Shown: piece by piece, positions 1-8,244 of the stretch
Layout: every line of letters begins with the position of its first letter
Position numbering within the stretch: position 1 is the first letter of the stretch
Position numbers and translations under genes: made by a program
Notes under the pieces: generated by a model
The model's input: only the letters and a program-made list of their open reading frames with translations
Database searches by the model: none
Told to the model about the DNA's origin: nothing
Source of the DNA: JBFKMV01 sp041629655
Lineage (GTDB): Bacteria > Acidobacteriota > Polarisedimenticolia > Polarisedimenticolales > Polarisedimenticolaceae
Length of the DNA: 28,346 nucleotides
Direction: 5' to 3'
Assembly: GCA_041629655.1 (NCBI GenBank)
Contig: JBFKMV010000048.1
Coordinates: forward strand, 1-28,346

Positions 1-1
1 C

Positions 2-913
2 CGGCCGCGCGCCTCGGGCGAGGCCTACGCCAAGGTCTGGACCGACCGCGGCTCGCCGCTGTTGATCCACACCGAGAACCTCGCCGCCAAGGTGCGCCGG
101 CGGCTCGGTCGGGACGTCGTGGTCGAGATCGCGATGCGCTATGGCGAGCCCTCGATCCCCGGCGCACTGACCCGCCTGCGCGAGGCCGGCGTCGATCGGA
201 TCGTGATGTTTCCGCTGTACCCGCAGTACAGCTCCGCCGCGACGGGCTCCTCGATCGAGCGGGTCTGGGACGAGGCGGGCAAGCTGTGGAACACGCCGTA
301 CATCCAGGTGGTGCCACCGTTCTACGACCATCCGCTGTTCATCGAATGCTGCGCGAACATCGCGCGCCCGCATCTCGAGCGCTCGGACCCCGAGGTGGTG
401 TTCTTCAGCTTCCACGGCCTGCCGGAACGACACGTGAAGAAGAGCGACGACTCGGGCCGTTACTGCCTGGCCGGCGCCGACTGCTGCGAGCGGATCGTCG
501 CCGCCAACCGCAACTGCTATCGCGCGCAGTGCTTCGCCACCGCGCAGCGACTCGCCGAGCGCCTGGGCCTGCCGCGCGAGCGGTACGAGATCTGCTTCCA
601 GTCCCGGCTGGGCCGCGACCCGTGGATCAAGCCCTACACCGACGAGCTGATGATCGAGCACGCACGGCGGGGGCAGAGGCGCGCCATGATCCTCAGCCCG
701 GCGTTCGTGGCCGACTGCCTGGAGACGCTGGAGGAGCTCGGCATCCGCGCCGTCGAGGACTGGCGCAAGCACGGCGGCGAGACGCTCGACCTGGTGCCGT
801 GCCTCAACGACGACGACGCCTGGGCCGACGCGGTGGTCGAGATCGCCCGCGAGAGCTCGCGCTGGCTCGACCCGGCGCGATCGGCGGCGGCAAGCGTCGT
901 GCGGACGGGATGA
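2..913 (+). CDS. hemH: Ferrochelatase, 5'-truncated by window edge
   Basis: It inserts ferrous iron into a porphyrin in the last steps of heme synthesis. The frame is open from base 2 and already shows family sequence there (AYAKVWTDRGSPLL), so the start lies off the window and the TTG at 62 is internal; 303 residues are visible. SFHGLPERH carries the catalytic His (codon at 413). FQSRLGRDPW and the DCLETLEELG segment with the conserved Glu are present, as expected for the family. Five Cys lie within 23 residues (codons at 464, 482, 485, 515 and 530). This resembles the internal-cluster [2Fe-2S] ferrochelatases described from Bdellovibrio; the cluster here is inferred. The stop overlaps the ctaB start (ATGA), so the two are probably translationally coupled and serve heme supply to the oxidase encoded next to them. 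Confidence 0.95.
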   Translation, partial: RPRASGEAYAKVWTDRGSPLLIHTENLAAKVRRRLGRDVVVEIAMRYGEPSIPGALTRLREAGVDRIVMFPLYPQYSSAATGSSIERVWDEAGKLWNTPYIQVVPPFYDHPLFIECCANIARPHLERSDPEVVFFSFHGLPERHVKKSDDSGRYCLAGADCCERIVAANRNCYRAQCFATAQRLAERLGLPRERYEICFQSRLGRDPWIKPYTDELMIEHARRGQRRAMILSPAFVADCLETLEELGIRAVEDWRKHGGETLDLVPCLNDDDAWADAVVEIARESSRWLDPARSAAASVVRTG

Positions 914-1806
914 ACACGATGGGCCACGCCACGGCATCGATCGCGCTGCGCGCCAGGTTGTCCGACTACGTCGAGCTGACCAAGCCCGGCATCACGACGA
1001 TGGTCGTGCTGACCGCCGCGGTCGGATACTGGATCGGGCTGCGGGACGCCATCGATCCGTGGCTGCTGTTCCACGTGCTGGTGGGAACCGGGCTGGCCTC
1101 CGGTGGCGCCTGCACGCTGAACATGCTGGTCGAGCGCAAGGGCGACGCGCGGATGGCGCGCACCCGGTCGCGCCCGCTTCCGGCCGGACGCGTGCAGCCC
1201 TGGGAGGCGTTGCTGCTCGGCGTCGGGCTGGCGGCCGCGGGTGTGACCTGGCTGGCGCTCGGCGCCGGCGCCGTGTGCGGCCTGCTTGCCGCGATGATCG
1301 TGATCGGCTATCTGTTCGCCTACACGCCGCTCAAGCCGGTCTCGGCGGTCTCGACGCTGATCGGCGCGCAGATGGGCGCCGCCCCCCCGTTGATCGGCTG
1401 GTACGCGGCACGGGGCGACCTGGGCCTCGGCGCCTGGGCGCTGTTCGCGATCATCGTGTTCTGGCAGTGGCCGCACATCCTGTCGATGGCCTGGATGAAC
1501 CGGCACGATTTCATCGAGGTCGACTACCCGTTCGCGCCGGTGTTCGAGGGCTCGGGCAACCGCGCCGCGAGACAGATGATCGCGGGGCTGACGCTTCAGC
1601 TGGCCGTGAGCACGGCGCCGTTCGCGCTGGGGCTGGCGGGCTGGATCTACCTGGTGCCCGCGCTGGCGCTCGGCCTGGGCTGGTTGTGGCTGGGCGTCGG
1701 GTTCGCGCGGGAGCGCAGCACCGCCCGGGCGCGCCGGGTGTTCCTGGCCTCGCTGCTCTACCTGCCCCTGCTGCTGGCGTTCCTGGTCGTCGGCAAGACC
1801 GGCTAG
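910..1806 (+). CDS. ctaB: Heme O synthase (protoheme IX farnesyltransferase)
   Basis: This integral membrane prenyltransferase adds a farnesyl group to heme b, giving heme O, the precursor of heme A for aa3/caa3 oxidases. The 298-residue length is normal for CtaB/CyoE. Visible family motifs are ELTKPGITTMVV in the first helix, the Asp-rich polyprenyl-diphosphate site NMLVERKGDARMARTRSRPL, YTPLKP, and WQWPHILSMAWMNRHDF in the middle. Nine or so hydrophobic segments run to the C-terminus. The first motif has ERKGD where DRDxD is usual, a mild divergence. The ATG at 910 is chosen because it overlaps the hemH stop; an ATG at 919 is possible, and neither has a strong Shine-Dalgarno. No heme A synthase (ctaA) is visible. 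The gene ends directly against the stop of the convergent lipoprotein gene. Confidence 0.95.
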   Translation: MNTMGHATASIALRARLSDYVELTKPGITTMVVLTAAVGYWIGLRDAIDPWLLFHVLVGTGLASGGACTLNMLVERKGDARMARTRSRPLPAGRVQPWEALLLGVGLAAAGVTWLALGAGAVCGLLAAMIVIGYLFAYTPLKPVSAVSTLIGAQMGAAPPLIGWYAARGDLGLGAWALFAIIVFWQWPHILSMAWMNRHDFIEVDYPFAPVFEGSGNRAARQMIAGLTLQLAVSTAPFALGLAGWIYLVPALALGLGWLWLGVGFARERSTARARRVFLASLLYLPLLLAFLVVGKTG

Positions 1807-2466
1807 CTACTTCACCTTCGCCTTGAGCAGCAGGTCGACGCGCCGGTTCTTCGCGCGTCCCGCCTCGGTGTCGTTGGACGCGATGGGGTGGCTCTCGCCG
1901 TAACCCAGCGCGACGATCCGGGCCGCGTCGATGCCCTGCGCGACCAGGTAGCTCTTGACGCGTTCCGCGCGCCGCTCGGACAGGCGCTGGTTGTACGAGT
2001 CGCTGCCGCTGGAGTCGGTGTGGCCCTGGGCGACGACGGCGGTCTTCTTGTACTCGGCGATCACCTGCGCCGCCTGCTCGAGCGTCGTGCGCGAGGTCCC
2101 CGACAGCTCGGAGGAGTCGAAGCCGAACAACAGGTCGGAATCGAAGTGGACCAGCAGCATGTCGTCATCGACGCGTTCCACGGTGGTACCGGGGATCCTG
2201 GCCAGCCGCTCCTCCTGCCGGTCCATGTAGGCCCCGACGCCCGCGCCGATGCCCGCGCCGATCGCGGCGCCGGCCAGGATTTCGTCGGCCTCGCCTTCGC
2301 CGATCACGGCGCCCAGCACCGCGCCTGCCGCGGCGCCGATCCCGGCACCTTTCTTGGTCTTGTCGCGCCGCGTGGTGTCTACGGGTTCCATCAGCGCGCA
2401 CCCGGCGACCAGCGCGACGCACAGCACCAGGACCAGACCTTGGCCGTACCGGAAGGATTCTCGCAT
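1807..2466 (-). CDS. OmpA-family lipoprotein with glycine-zipper segment
   Basis: This is a predicted outer-membrane lipoprotein of 219 residues that would tether the envelope to peptidoglycan. The signal peptide ends in the lipobox LVAGC (Cys23). Residues about 41-80 are a Gly/Ala-rich glycine-zipper stretch (GAGIGAAAGAVLGAVIG and AGAAIGAGIGAGVGAYM), which probably inserts in or lies on the membrane. Residues about 105-219 are an OmpA C-terminal domain with GHTDSSG, the peptidoglycan-binding pattern NQRLSERRAERVKSYL and NRRVDLLL. The ATG at 2466 follows AGGAGA at good spacing; the frame stays open upstream but without family sequence. It is the last gene of the respiratory block, 29 bases after the subunit III-like gene. 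Its presence there may be read-through rather than a role in respiration. The family is certain; any specific partner is unknown. Confidence 0.9.
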   Translation of the reverse strand: MRESFRYGQGLVLVLCVALVAGCALMEPVDTTRRDKTKKGAGIGAAAGAVLGAVIGEGEADEILAGAAIGAGIGAGVGAYMDRQEERLARIPGTTVERVDDDMLLVHFDSDLLFGFDSSELSGTSRTTLEQAAQVIAEYKKTAVVAQGHTDSSGSDSYNQRLSERRAERVKSYLVAQGIDAARIVALGYGESHPIASNDTEAGRAKNRRVDLLLKAKVK

Positions 2467-2495
2467 CGGGGTCTCCTGTTGGCGGAAAACGAACC

Positions 2496-3101
2496 CTAGA
2501 AAGATAGGGTCATCAGGGCGATCATCGCCAGCCAGACCGCGCCCAGGAAGTGCCAGTAGATCGCGCAGTACCGCACGCCGGCGTAGTGGCCCCAGGAGTA
2601 CGCGCCGCCGTGGGCGCGCCACAGCACGATCGCCAGCGCCGCCAGGCCGCCGATCAGGTGCGCGGCGTGCAGCCCGGTCAGCAGGTAGAACGTGAAGCCG
2701 AACATGTCGCTGCGCGCCGTGACCTGTCGCCCCAGCAAGACCGCCCAGCTCCAGGCCTGGCTGCCCAGAAACGCGACGCTCGCGGCCGCCGTCCACCACA
2801 GCGCGCGCCGCAGGAGACGTTCGTCGCCGCGCCGGATCCGCCACAGCGCGCTCTGGACGGTCGCGCTCGCGGCCAGGATCAGCAGCGTGCTCAGCCACAA
2901 CCCACGGGGCAGCCCGCGGCCGCCCGCGGCGGCCCAGGCCGGCGCCTGCAGCCGCACCGCGAGGTAGGCGATCAGCGCGGTGGCGAAGAACACGCCGAGC
3001 GAGGCGACGAACAGCGTCACGCCCAGGGTGCCGGCGCCGGGGAGTCGCGTGCCGCGCTCGCCCTGGCTGCGCAGCAGGATCCCGCGCTCGAGTTCGCTCA
3101 C
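2496..3101 (-). CDS. Cytochrome c oxidase subunit III-like membrane protein (second copy)
   Basis: A 201-residue polytopic membrane protein with about five helices. Its C-terminal half matches heme-copper oxidase subunit III: FYLLTGLHAAHLIGG followed by YCAIYWHFLGAVWLAMIALM. The same TGLH and YWH signatures occur in the canonical coxC of this block, so this is a second, shorter and more diverged subunit III paralogue. The N-terminal part is a soluble leader followed by a helix (GTLGVTLFVASLGVFFATALIAYL). The gene starts 10 bases after the subunit IV stop. Similar caa3 clusters often have an extra subunit III-type gene at this position. Whether the protein is a structural subunit of the same oxidase or an assembly or stability factor cannot be read from the sequence. 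Confidence 0.85.
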   Translation of the reverse strand: MSELERGILLRSQGERGTRLPGAGTLGVTLFVASLGVFFATALIAYLAVRLQAPAWAAAGGRGLPRGLWLSTLLILAASATVQSALWRIRRGDERLLRRALWWTAAASVAFLGSQAWSWAVLLGRQVTARSDMFGFTFYLLTGLHAAHLIGGLAALAIVLWRAHGGAYSWGHYAGVRYCAIYWHFLGAVWLAMIALMTLSF

Positions 3102-3111
3102 CGCGTCCGCG

Positions 3112-3447
3112 TCACTGCCGGTCGATCGCCGGCGCGTAGCCCGGGATCAGCTCGGGCTGGTACTCGCTGGTGTCCAGCAGCGCCAGCACGATGAACAGCG
3201 CCACGAAGGCCAGCGAGCTGATGAACACCACGGCGTTGAACGGGCGGTCCCAGCGCAGGTGCATGAAGTACAGCAGCACCAGCGAGCCCTTGACCGCCGC
3301 GATCGCCATGGCCACGATCAGGTTGAACGGTCCGAAGTCGAACCACGTCGCCGCGACGGTCACGAAGGTCAGCAGCAACAGCACCGCCAGCACGCCGATC
3401 AGCGTGCTCAGCGGAACCACGTGGCCCAGGCCGTGTCCCTTTGCCAT
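3112..3447 (-). CDS. Cytochrome c oxidase subunit IV (prokaryotic type)
   Basis: A 111-residue protein with three predicted membrane helices: VPLSTLIGVLAVLLLLTFVTV, LIVAMAIAAVKGSLVLLYFMHL, and FNAVVFISSLAFVALFIVLALL. The AVKGSLVLLYFMHLRW signature is characteristic of the small bacterial COX4 family (subunit IV of caa3/cytochrome bo-type oxidases). It packs around subunit I or III and is thought to aid assembly and stability; it binds no metal. GGAGG lies nine bases before the ATG, just after the coxC stop, and the downstream subunit III-like gene follows after 10 bases, so it is clearly part of the oxidase operon. The short soluble C-terminal tail (about residues 92-111) ends in no recognisable motif. 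Confidence 0.9.
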   Translation of the reverse strand: MAKGHGLGHVVPLSTLIGVLAVLLLLTFVTVAATWFDFGPFNLIVAMAIAAVKGSLVLLYFMHLRWDRPFNAVVFISSLAFVALFIVLALLDTSEYQPELIPGYAPAIDRQ

Positions 3448-3463
3448 TTCGCGCGACCTCCGG

Positions 3464-4357
3464 CTAGACGATCAGGTAGAACAACGGAAACAGGAAGATC
3501 CAGATCAGGTCGACCAGGTGCCAGTACAGGCCGACCAGGTCCACCGGCGTGAAATACTGCGGGCCGAACACGCCGCGCGCGGCCTTGAGCAGCACCCAGC
3601 CGATCGCGATCATGCCGACCAGCACGTGCAGGCCGTGCAGCCCCGTCATCAGGAAGTAGATCCCGAAGAAGATCTGCACGTTGCGCGGCTCCGGTCCGGC
3701 GGCGTGCCCGGCCGCCTCGGCTTCGCTTTCGGCGACGGCCAGGCCCTCCGGCCCCGCGGCCGGCGCCGGGTTGGTCGACCGCTCGATCTTGACCCCGGCC
3801 GGGGTGGTGGCGAGCACACCCTGCGCCGGGTCCGCCGCCGCGGCTTCGGTCTCCGCAACAGGCTCGGCGGCCGCAGTCGCCTCACCGCCGTGGGCGGCGG
3901 CGGCGTCCTGCTCGCCGTGGTGCAGCGGCGACTCGTAGCGCATGCCCCACAACAGGTGGTGCTCGAACTTCTCCCGGTACTCGAAGAACTTGATCACCAT
4001 GAAACCGGCGCCGCCCAGCAACGTCAGCGACAGCAACACCTTGAGCAGCCGCTGCTGACCGAGCTGCGCCGCCCGCACGCCCCAGGCCATCGTGAGGCTG
4101 CTGGTCAGCAGGATCACGGTGTTGATGGCGCCCATCTTCTTGTCCAGGAAGCGGTGGCCGAAGTCGAAGATCTCGGGATGGTTGCCGCGGTACACCGCGT
4201 AGGCCACGAACAGCCCGCCGAACAGCAGGATCTCGGTGGCCAGGAACAGCCACATCCCCAGCTTGCCCGACTCGAACTGCTGCTCGGGCGTATCGAAGTG
4301 GTGCTGGAGCGACGGGTGGTGCCCGTGCGCGTCGTGATGTGCGCCGGCTTCAGCCAT
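3464..4357 (-). CDS. coxC: Cytochrome c oxidase subunit III with large internal insertion
   Basis: Subunit III of the heme-copper oxidase, 297 residues. Family sequence is clear on both sides: KLGMWLFLATEILLFGGLF with the conserved helix-III-type Glu, INTVILLTSSLTMAWGVRAA, then FFGIYFLMTGLHGLHVLVG and GLYWHLVDLIWIFLFPLFYL. Between them, residues about 145-224 form an Ala/Glu/Pro-rich, low-complexity stretch with no hydrophobic helix, which is absent from ordinary subunits of about 200-210 residues. The N-terminus is His-rich (seven His among residues 7-20). GGAG precedes the ATG by six bases, and the gene lies 12 bases after coxA. The insertion is in frame and keeps the same GC-rich codon use, so I read it as a real loop rather than an assembly error. 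Confidence 0.93.
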   Translation of the reverse strand: MAEAGAHHDAHGHHPSLQHHFDTPEQQFESGKLGMWLFLATEILLFGGLFVAYAVYRGNHPEIFDFGHRFLDKKMGAINTVILLTSSLTMAWGVRAAQLGQQRLLKVLLSLTLLGGAGFMVIKFFEYREKFEHHLLWGMRYESPLHHGEQDAAAAHGGEATAAAEPVAETEAAAADPAQGVLATTPAGVKIERSTNPAPAAGPEGLAVAESEAEAAGHAAGPEPRNVQIFFGIYFLMTGLHGLHVLVGMIAIGWVLLKAARGVFGPQYFTPVDLVGLYWHLVDLIWIFLFPLFYLIV

Positions 4358-4369
4358 GGTGAACTCCGC

Positions 4370-6064
<1,695 letters not shown>

Positions 6065-6081
6065 CGTTGCTCCTGGCCGTC

Positions 6082-7080
6082 CTAGGTCGGGTTCAGCGTC
6101 TTCAGGTACTCGATGATCGCGGTGATCTCCTTGTCCTTCAGACGGCCCTGGTAGGTCGGCATCACGGGCTCGTAGCCCGCCGTCAGCTTGGCCTGCGGCA
6201 TCAGGATCGACTCGCGGACGTAGTTCTCGTCGACGGTAACCTGGCTACCGTCCTGGAGCGCGTGCTGCGTGCCCCACAGGTTCTTGAAGCTCGGCCCGGT
6301 GCCCCGGGAACCGTCCAGCGAGTGGCACTGCTTGCAGCCGCGCTGGTTGTACAGCAGCTCGCCGACCTGCCACAGCGGGCGGTCCTTGAAGATGTCCGAG
6401 GCCTCCTCGAGCCAGCTCTCGAATTCGCCCGGCGCGTGCACGACGACCTTGGACAACATGTTGGAGTGCTTGGTGCCGCAGTACTCGGTGCAGAAGATGT
6501 CCATCTCGCCGGTCTCGGTGGCCTCGAACCACAGCGTCGTGTAGCGCCCCGGCACGACGTCCTGCTTGACCCGGAAATCCGGCACGTAGAAGCTGTGCAG
6601 CACGTCCTCGGAGCTCATCACCAGCCGCACCGGCTGGTTGACCGGCACGTGCAGCTCGGCGTTGATGTGGCCGTTGGGATAGGTGAACAGCCAGTTCCAC
6701 TTCTGCGCCGTGACCTGGACCTCGTAGGTGTTCTCGGGCGGTGTGACCAGGTTGAGGTAGCCCGTGAACCCCATGTAGAACAGGTAGATCACGATCCCCA
6801 GCGGGATGATGCTCCAGGTCACCTCCAGCGGCGTGTTGTGCTTGAGGTACTCGCGCGGGCCGATCCCGCGCTGGCCCCGGTAGCGGATCGCGAAGAACAC
6901 GACCAGGAAGGTGATCAGGAAGAAGAAGAACACCGAGATCCAGAACACCACCGCCCAGGCGGCGTCCACGTCCGCTGCGGTGGTGGAGGCGCGACGGGGC
7001 AGCCAGGTGCTCCGCCCTCCCGCGTCCGCGGCCGCCAGCCGCAGCGCCAGCCCGGTGATCCACCGCAACAGCTCAGCCAT
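6082..7080 (-). CDS. coxB: Cytochrome c oxidase subunit II fused to cytochrome c (caa3)
   Basis: The electron-entry subunit of the oxidase, 332 residues. Two transmembrane helices (about 41-65 and 86-107) are followed by a periplasmic CuA cupredoxin domain with ligands His162, Cys197, Cys201, His205 and Met208 (CTEYCGTKHSNM). A C-terminal cytochrome c domain has CKQCH at 249-253 and a probable axial Met in MPTYQG. This fusion defines the caa3 type, so the oxidase carries its own cytochrome c and can take electrons from the ACIII cytochromes. Only one base separates it from the sco stop and no Shine-Dalgarno is evident, so translation is probably coupled to sco. The gene order (sco, coxB, coxA) fits CuA loading by the Sco protein. 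Confidence 0.98.
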   Translation of the reverse strand: MAELLRWITGLALRLAAADAGGRSTWLPRRASTTAADVDAAWAVVFWISVFFFFLITFLVVFFAIRYRGQRGIGPREYLKHNTPLEVTWSIIPLGIVIYLFYMGFTGYLNLVTPPENTYEVQVTAQKWNWLFTYPNGHINAELHVPVNQPVRLVMSSEDVLHSFYVPDFRVKQDVVPGRYTTLWFEATETGEMDIFCTEYCGTKHSNMLSKVVVHAPGEFESWLEEASDIFKDRPLWQVGELLYNQRGCKQCHSLDGSRGTGPSFKNLWGTQHALQDGSQVTVDENYVRESILMPQAKLTAGYEPVMPTYQGRLKDKEITAIIEYLKTLNPT

Positions 7081-7081
7081 C

Positions 7082-7909
7082 TCAGGCCGTCCTTCTGCGG
7101 CGGACGTCGCGCACCCACAGCCAGGCCAGGAAGCCGCCCAGCAACGCGACCGAGATCGCGCCGCCGGCGCGCATGATATTGACCGCTACCGGTGCGTAAC
7201 GTCCCGCCGTGGAGTCGTAATGGTAGCAATACAGCAGTACGCGATCCAACGTCGTGCCGATCTTTCCGCGCGAGGCCTCGACCAGCGACAGCCGCAGCGT
7301 GCGCGGCTCGTAGCTCACGCCGTAGAGGTAGCGGGCGATGCGCCCCTCCGGGGTGGCGATGAACAGCACGGCCGGGTGGGCGTACTCGTCGCGCTGCTCC
7401 ACGTAGCGGTAACCGAAGCCCAGCGCGTCGGCCAGCTGCCGGATCTGGGTCTCGCTGCCGGTCAGAAAGTGCCAACCGGCCGCGGCCGCGGGCCTGCCGT
7501 AGGCCTCGAGGTAGTTCTGCTTCTTCCACGCCGCGAGCTTGGGCGTCTCGCCCGGATCGATGCTCAGCGTCACGATCTCGAACTGCTCGCCGGGCACCCA
7601 GTCGATGTCGTTTAGCGCGTCGACCAGGCCGTTCAGCACCAGCGTGCACAGCATCGGGCACTCGTAGTAGCCCAGCACCAGCAGCACCGGGCGGTCCTTG
7701 TGGAAATACTGGCCGAGCGCGACCGGCTCGCCCCGCTCGTCCTGGAACACGAGCTCCAGCGGCAGCGCGGCGTCGGGATGCTCGATCACGTCCACACCCT
7801 CGAGATCGGCCGGCACCGGCTCGCCCCGCTGGGCCCGCGCGTCGGCGCTGGCGCCGGCGATCAGGATCGCCGCCGCCGCGGCGAGTCCGATCCAGCGCGC
7901 CGGCTTCAT
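7082..7909 (-). CDS. SCO1/SenC-type copper chaperone with C-terminal membrane helix
   Basis: A thioredoxin-fold assembly factor that helps deliver copper to the CuA site of subunit II. It is 275 residues: signal peptide (about 1-26), then a Sco domain with the copper-binding CPMLC motif (Cys84, Cys88) and the third ligand His178 in EYAHPAVLFI. FEIVTLSIDPGETP and AAGWHFLTG are typical of the family. A second hydrophobic helix lies near the C-terminus (about 244-266), followed by an Arg-rich cytoplasmic tail, so the mature protein would be anchored at its C-terminus. This form is usual for Sco proteins in ACIII-caa3 clusters. The start overlaps the stop of the preceding small gene by four bases. 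Confidence 0.95.
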   Translation of the reverse strand: MKPARWIGLAAAAAILIAGASADARAQRGEPVPADLEGVDVIEHPDAALPLELVFQDERGEPVALGQYFHKDRPVLLVLGYYECPMLCTLVLNGLVDALNDIDWVPGEQFEIVTLSIDPGETPKLAAWKKQNYLEAYGRPAAAAGWHFLTGSETQIRQLADALGFGYRYVEQRDEYAHPAVLFIATPEGRIARYLYGVSYEPRTLRLSLVEASRGKIGTTLDRVLLYCYHYDSTAGRYAPVAVNIMRAGGAISVALLGGFLAWLWVRDVRRRRTA

Positions 7910-8244
7910 CGTCCGTCCTCCCGGCCCGCCTGGCGCTGGTAGTCCCGGATCACCAGCTCCATCGCGCGGTCGATCGGGATCGCGGCGACGCCCTGCTGCT
8001 TGTCGACCCAGCGGTAGCTTTCCAGCGTGTCCTGCTGCTCGGAGAGCACCTCGATCAGCTCCGCGGGGGGCTGCGCGAGGACCTTGCGCTGCCGCTCGCG
8101 CTCGACGGCGCCGAGGTACAGCGCCTGCAACAGCACGCCGATCACCAAGAGCAGGATCGCTCCCGCCACGCCGACCAGCATCGTGGTCGACGAGATCGGG
8201 TCGTCGGCGCTTTCGCCCGTGATCTTGATCCGTTCCTCAGACAT
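7906..8244 (-). CDS. Small single-helix membrane protein between actF and sco
   Basis: A 112-residue protein of unassigned function. One transmembrane helix spans about residues 22-44 (TMLVGVAGAILLLVIGVLLQALYL). After it comes a charged segment, probably helical (AVERERQRKVLAQPPAELIEVLSEQQ), and a conserved-looking C-terminal part, YRWVDKQQGVAAIPIDRAMELV. I recall similar small proteins with a WVD...IPI..AM ending next to ACIII and Sco genes, which suggests an accessory subunit or assembly factor; this is recollection and inference. It overlaps the actF stop by eight bases and the sco start by four, so it is firmly inside the operon and cotranslated. It has no Cys and no heme motif. An equivalent of the minor ACIII subunit ActG is possible but not shown. 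Confidence 0.82.
   Translation of the reverse strand: MSEERIKITGESADDPISSTTMLVGVAGAILLLVIGVLLQALYLGAVERERQRKVLAQPPAELIEVLSEQQDTLESYRWVDKQQGVAAIPIDRAMELVIRDYQRQAGREDGR

Noticed and set aside
2467..2898. Extension of the OmpA lipoprotein frame upstream to 2898
   Set aside because: The lipoprotein signal peptide and AGGAGA fix the start at 2466; the extension is an off-frame reading of the subunit III-like gene.
7906..8244. Naming the small gene actG
   Set aside because: Size and one helix are compatible, but I cannot confirm homology to known ActG proteins from sequence reading alone.
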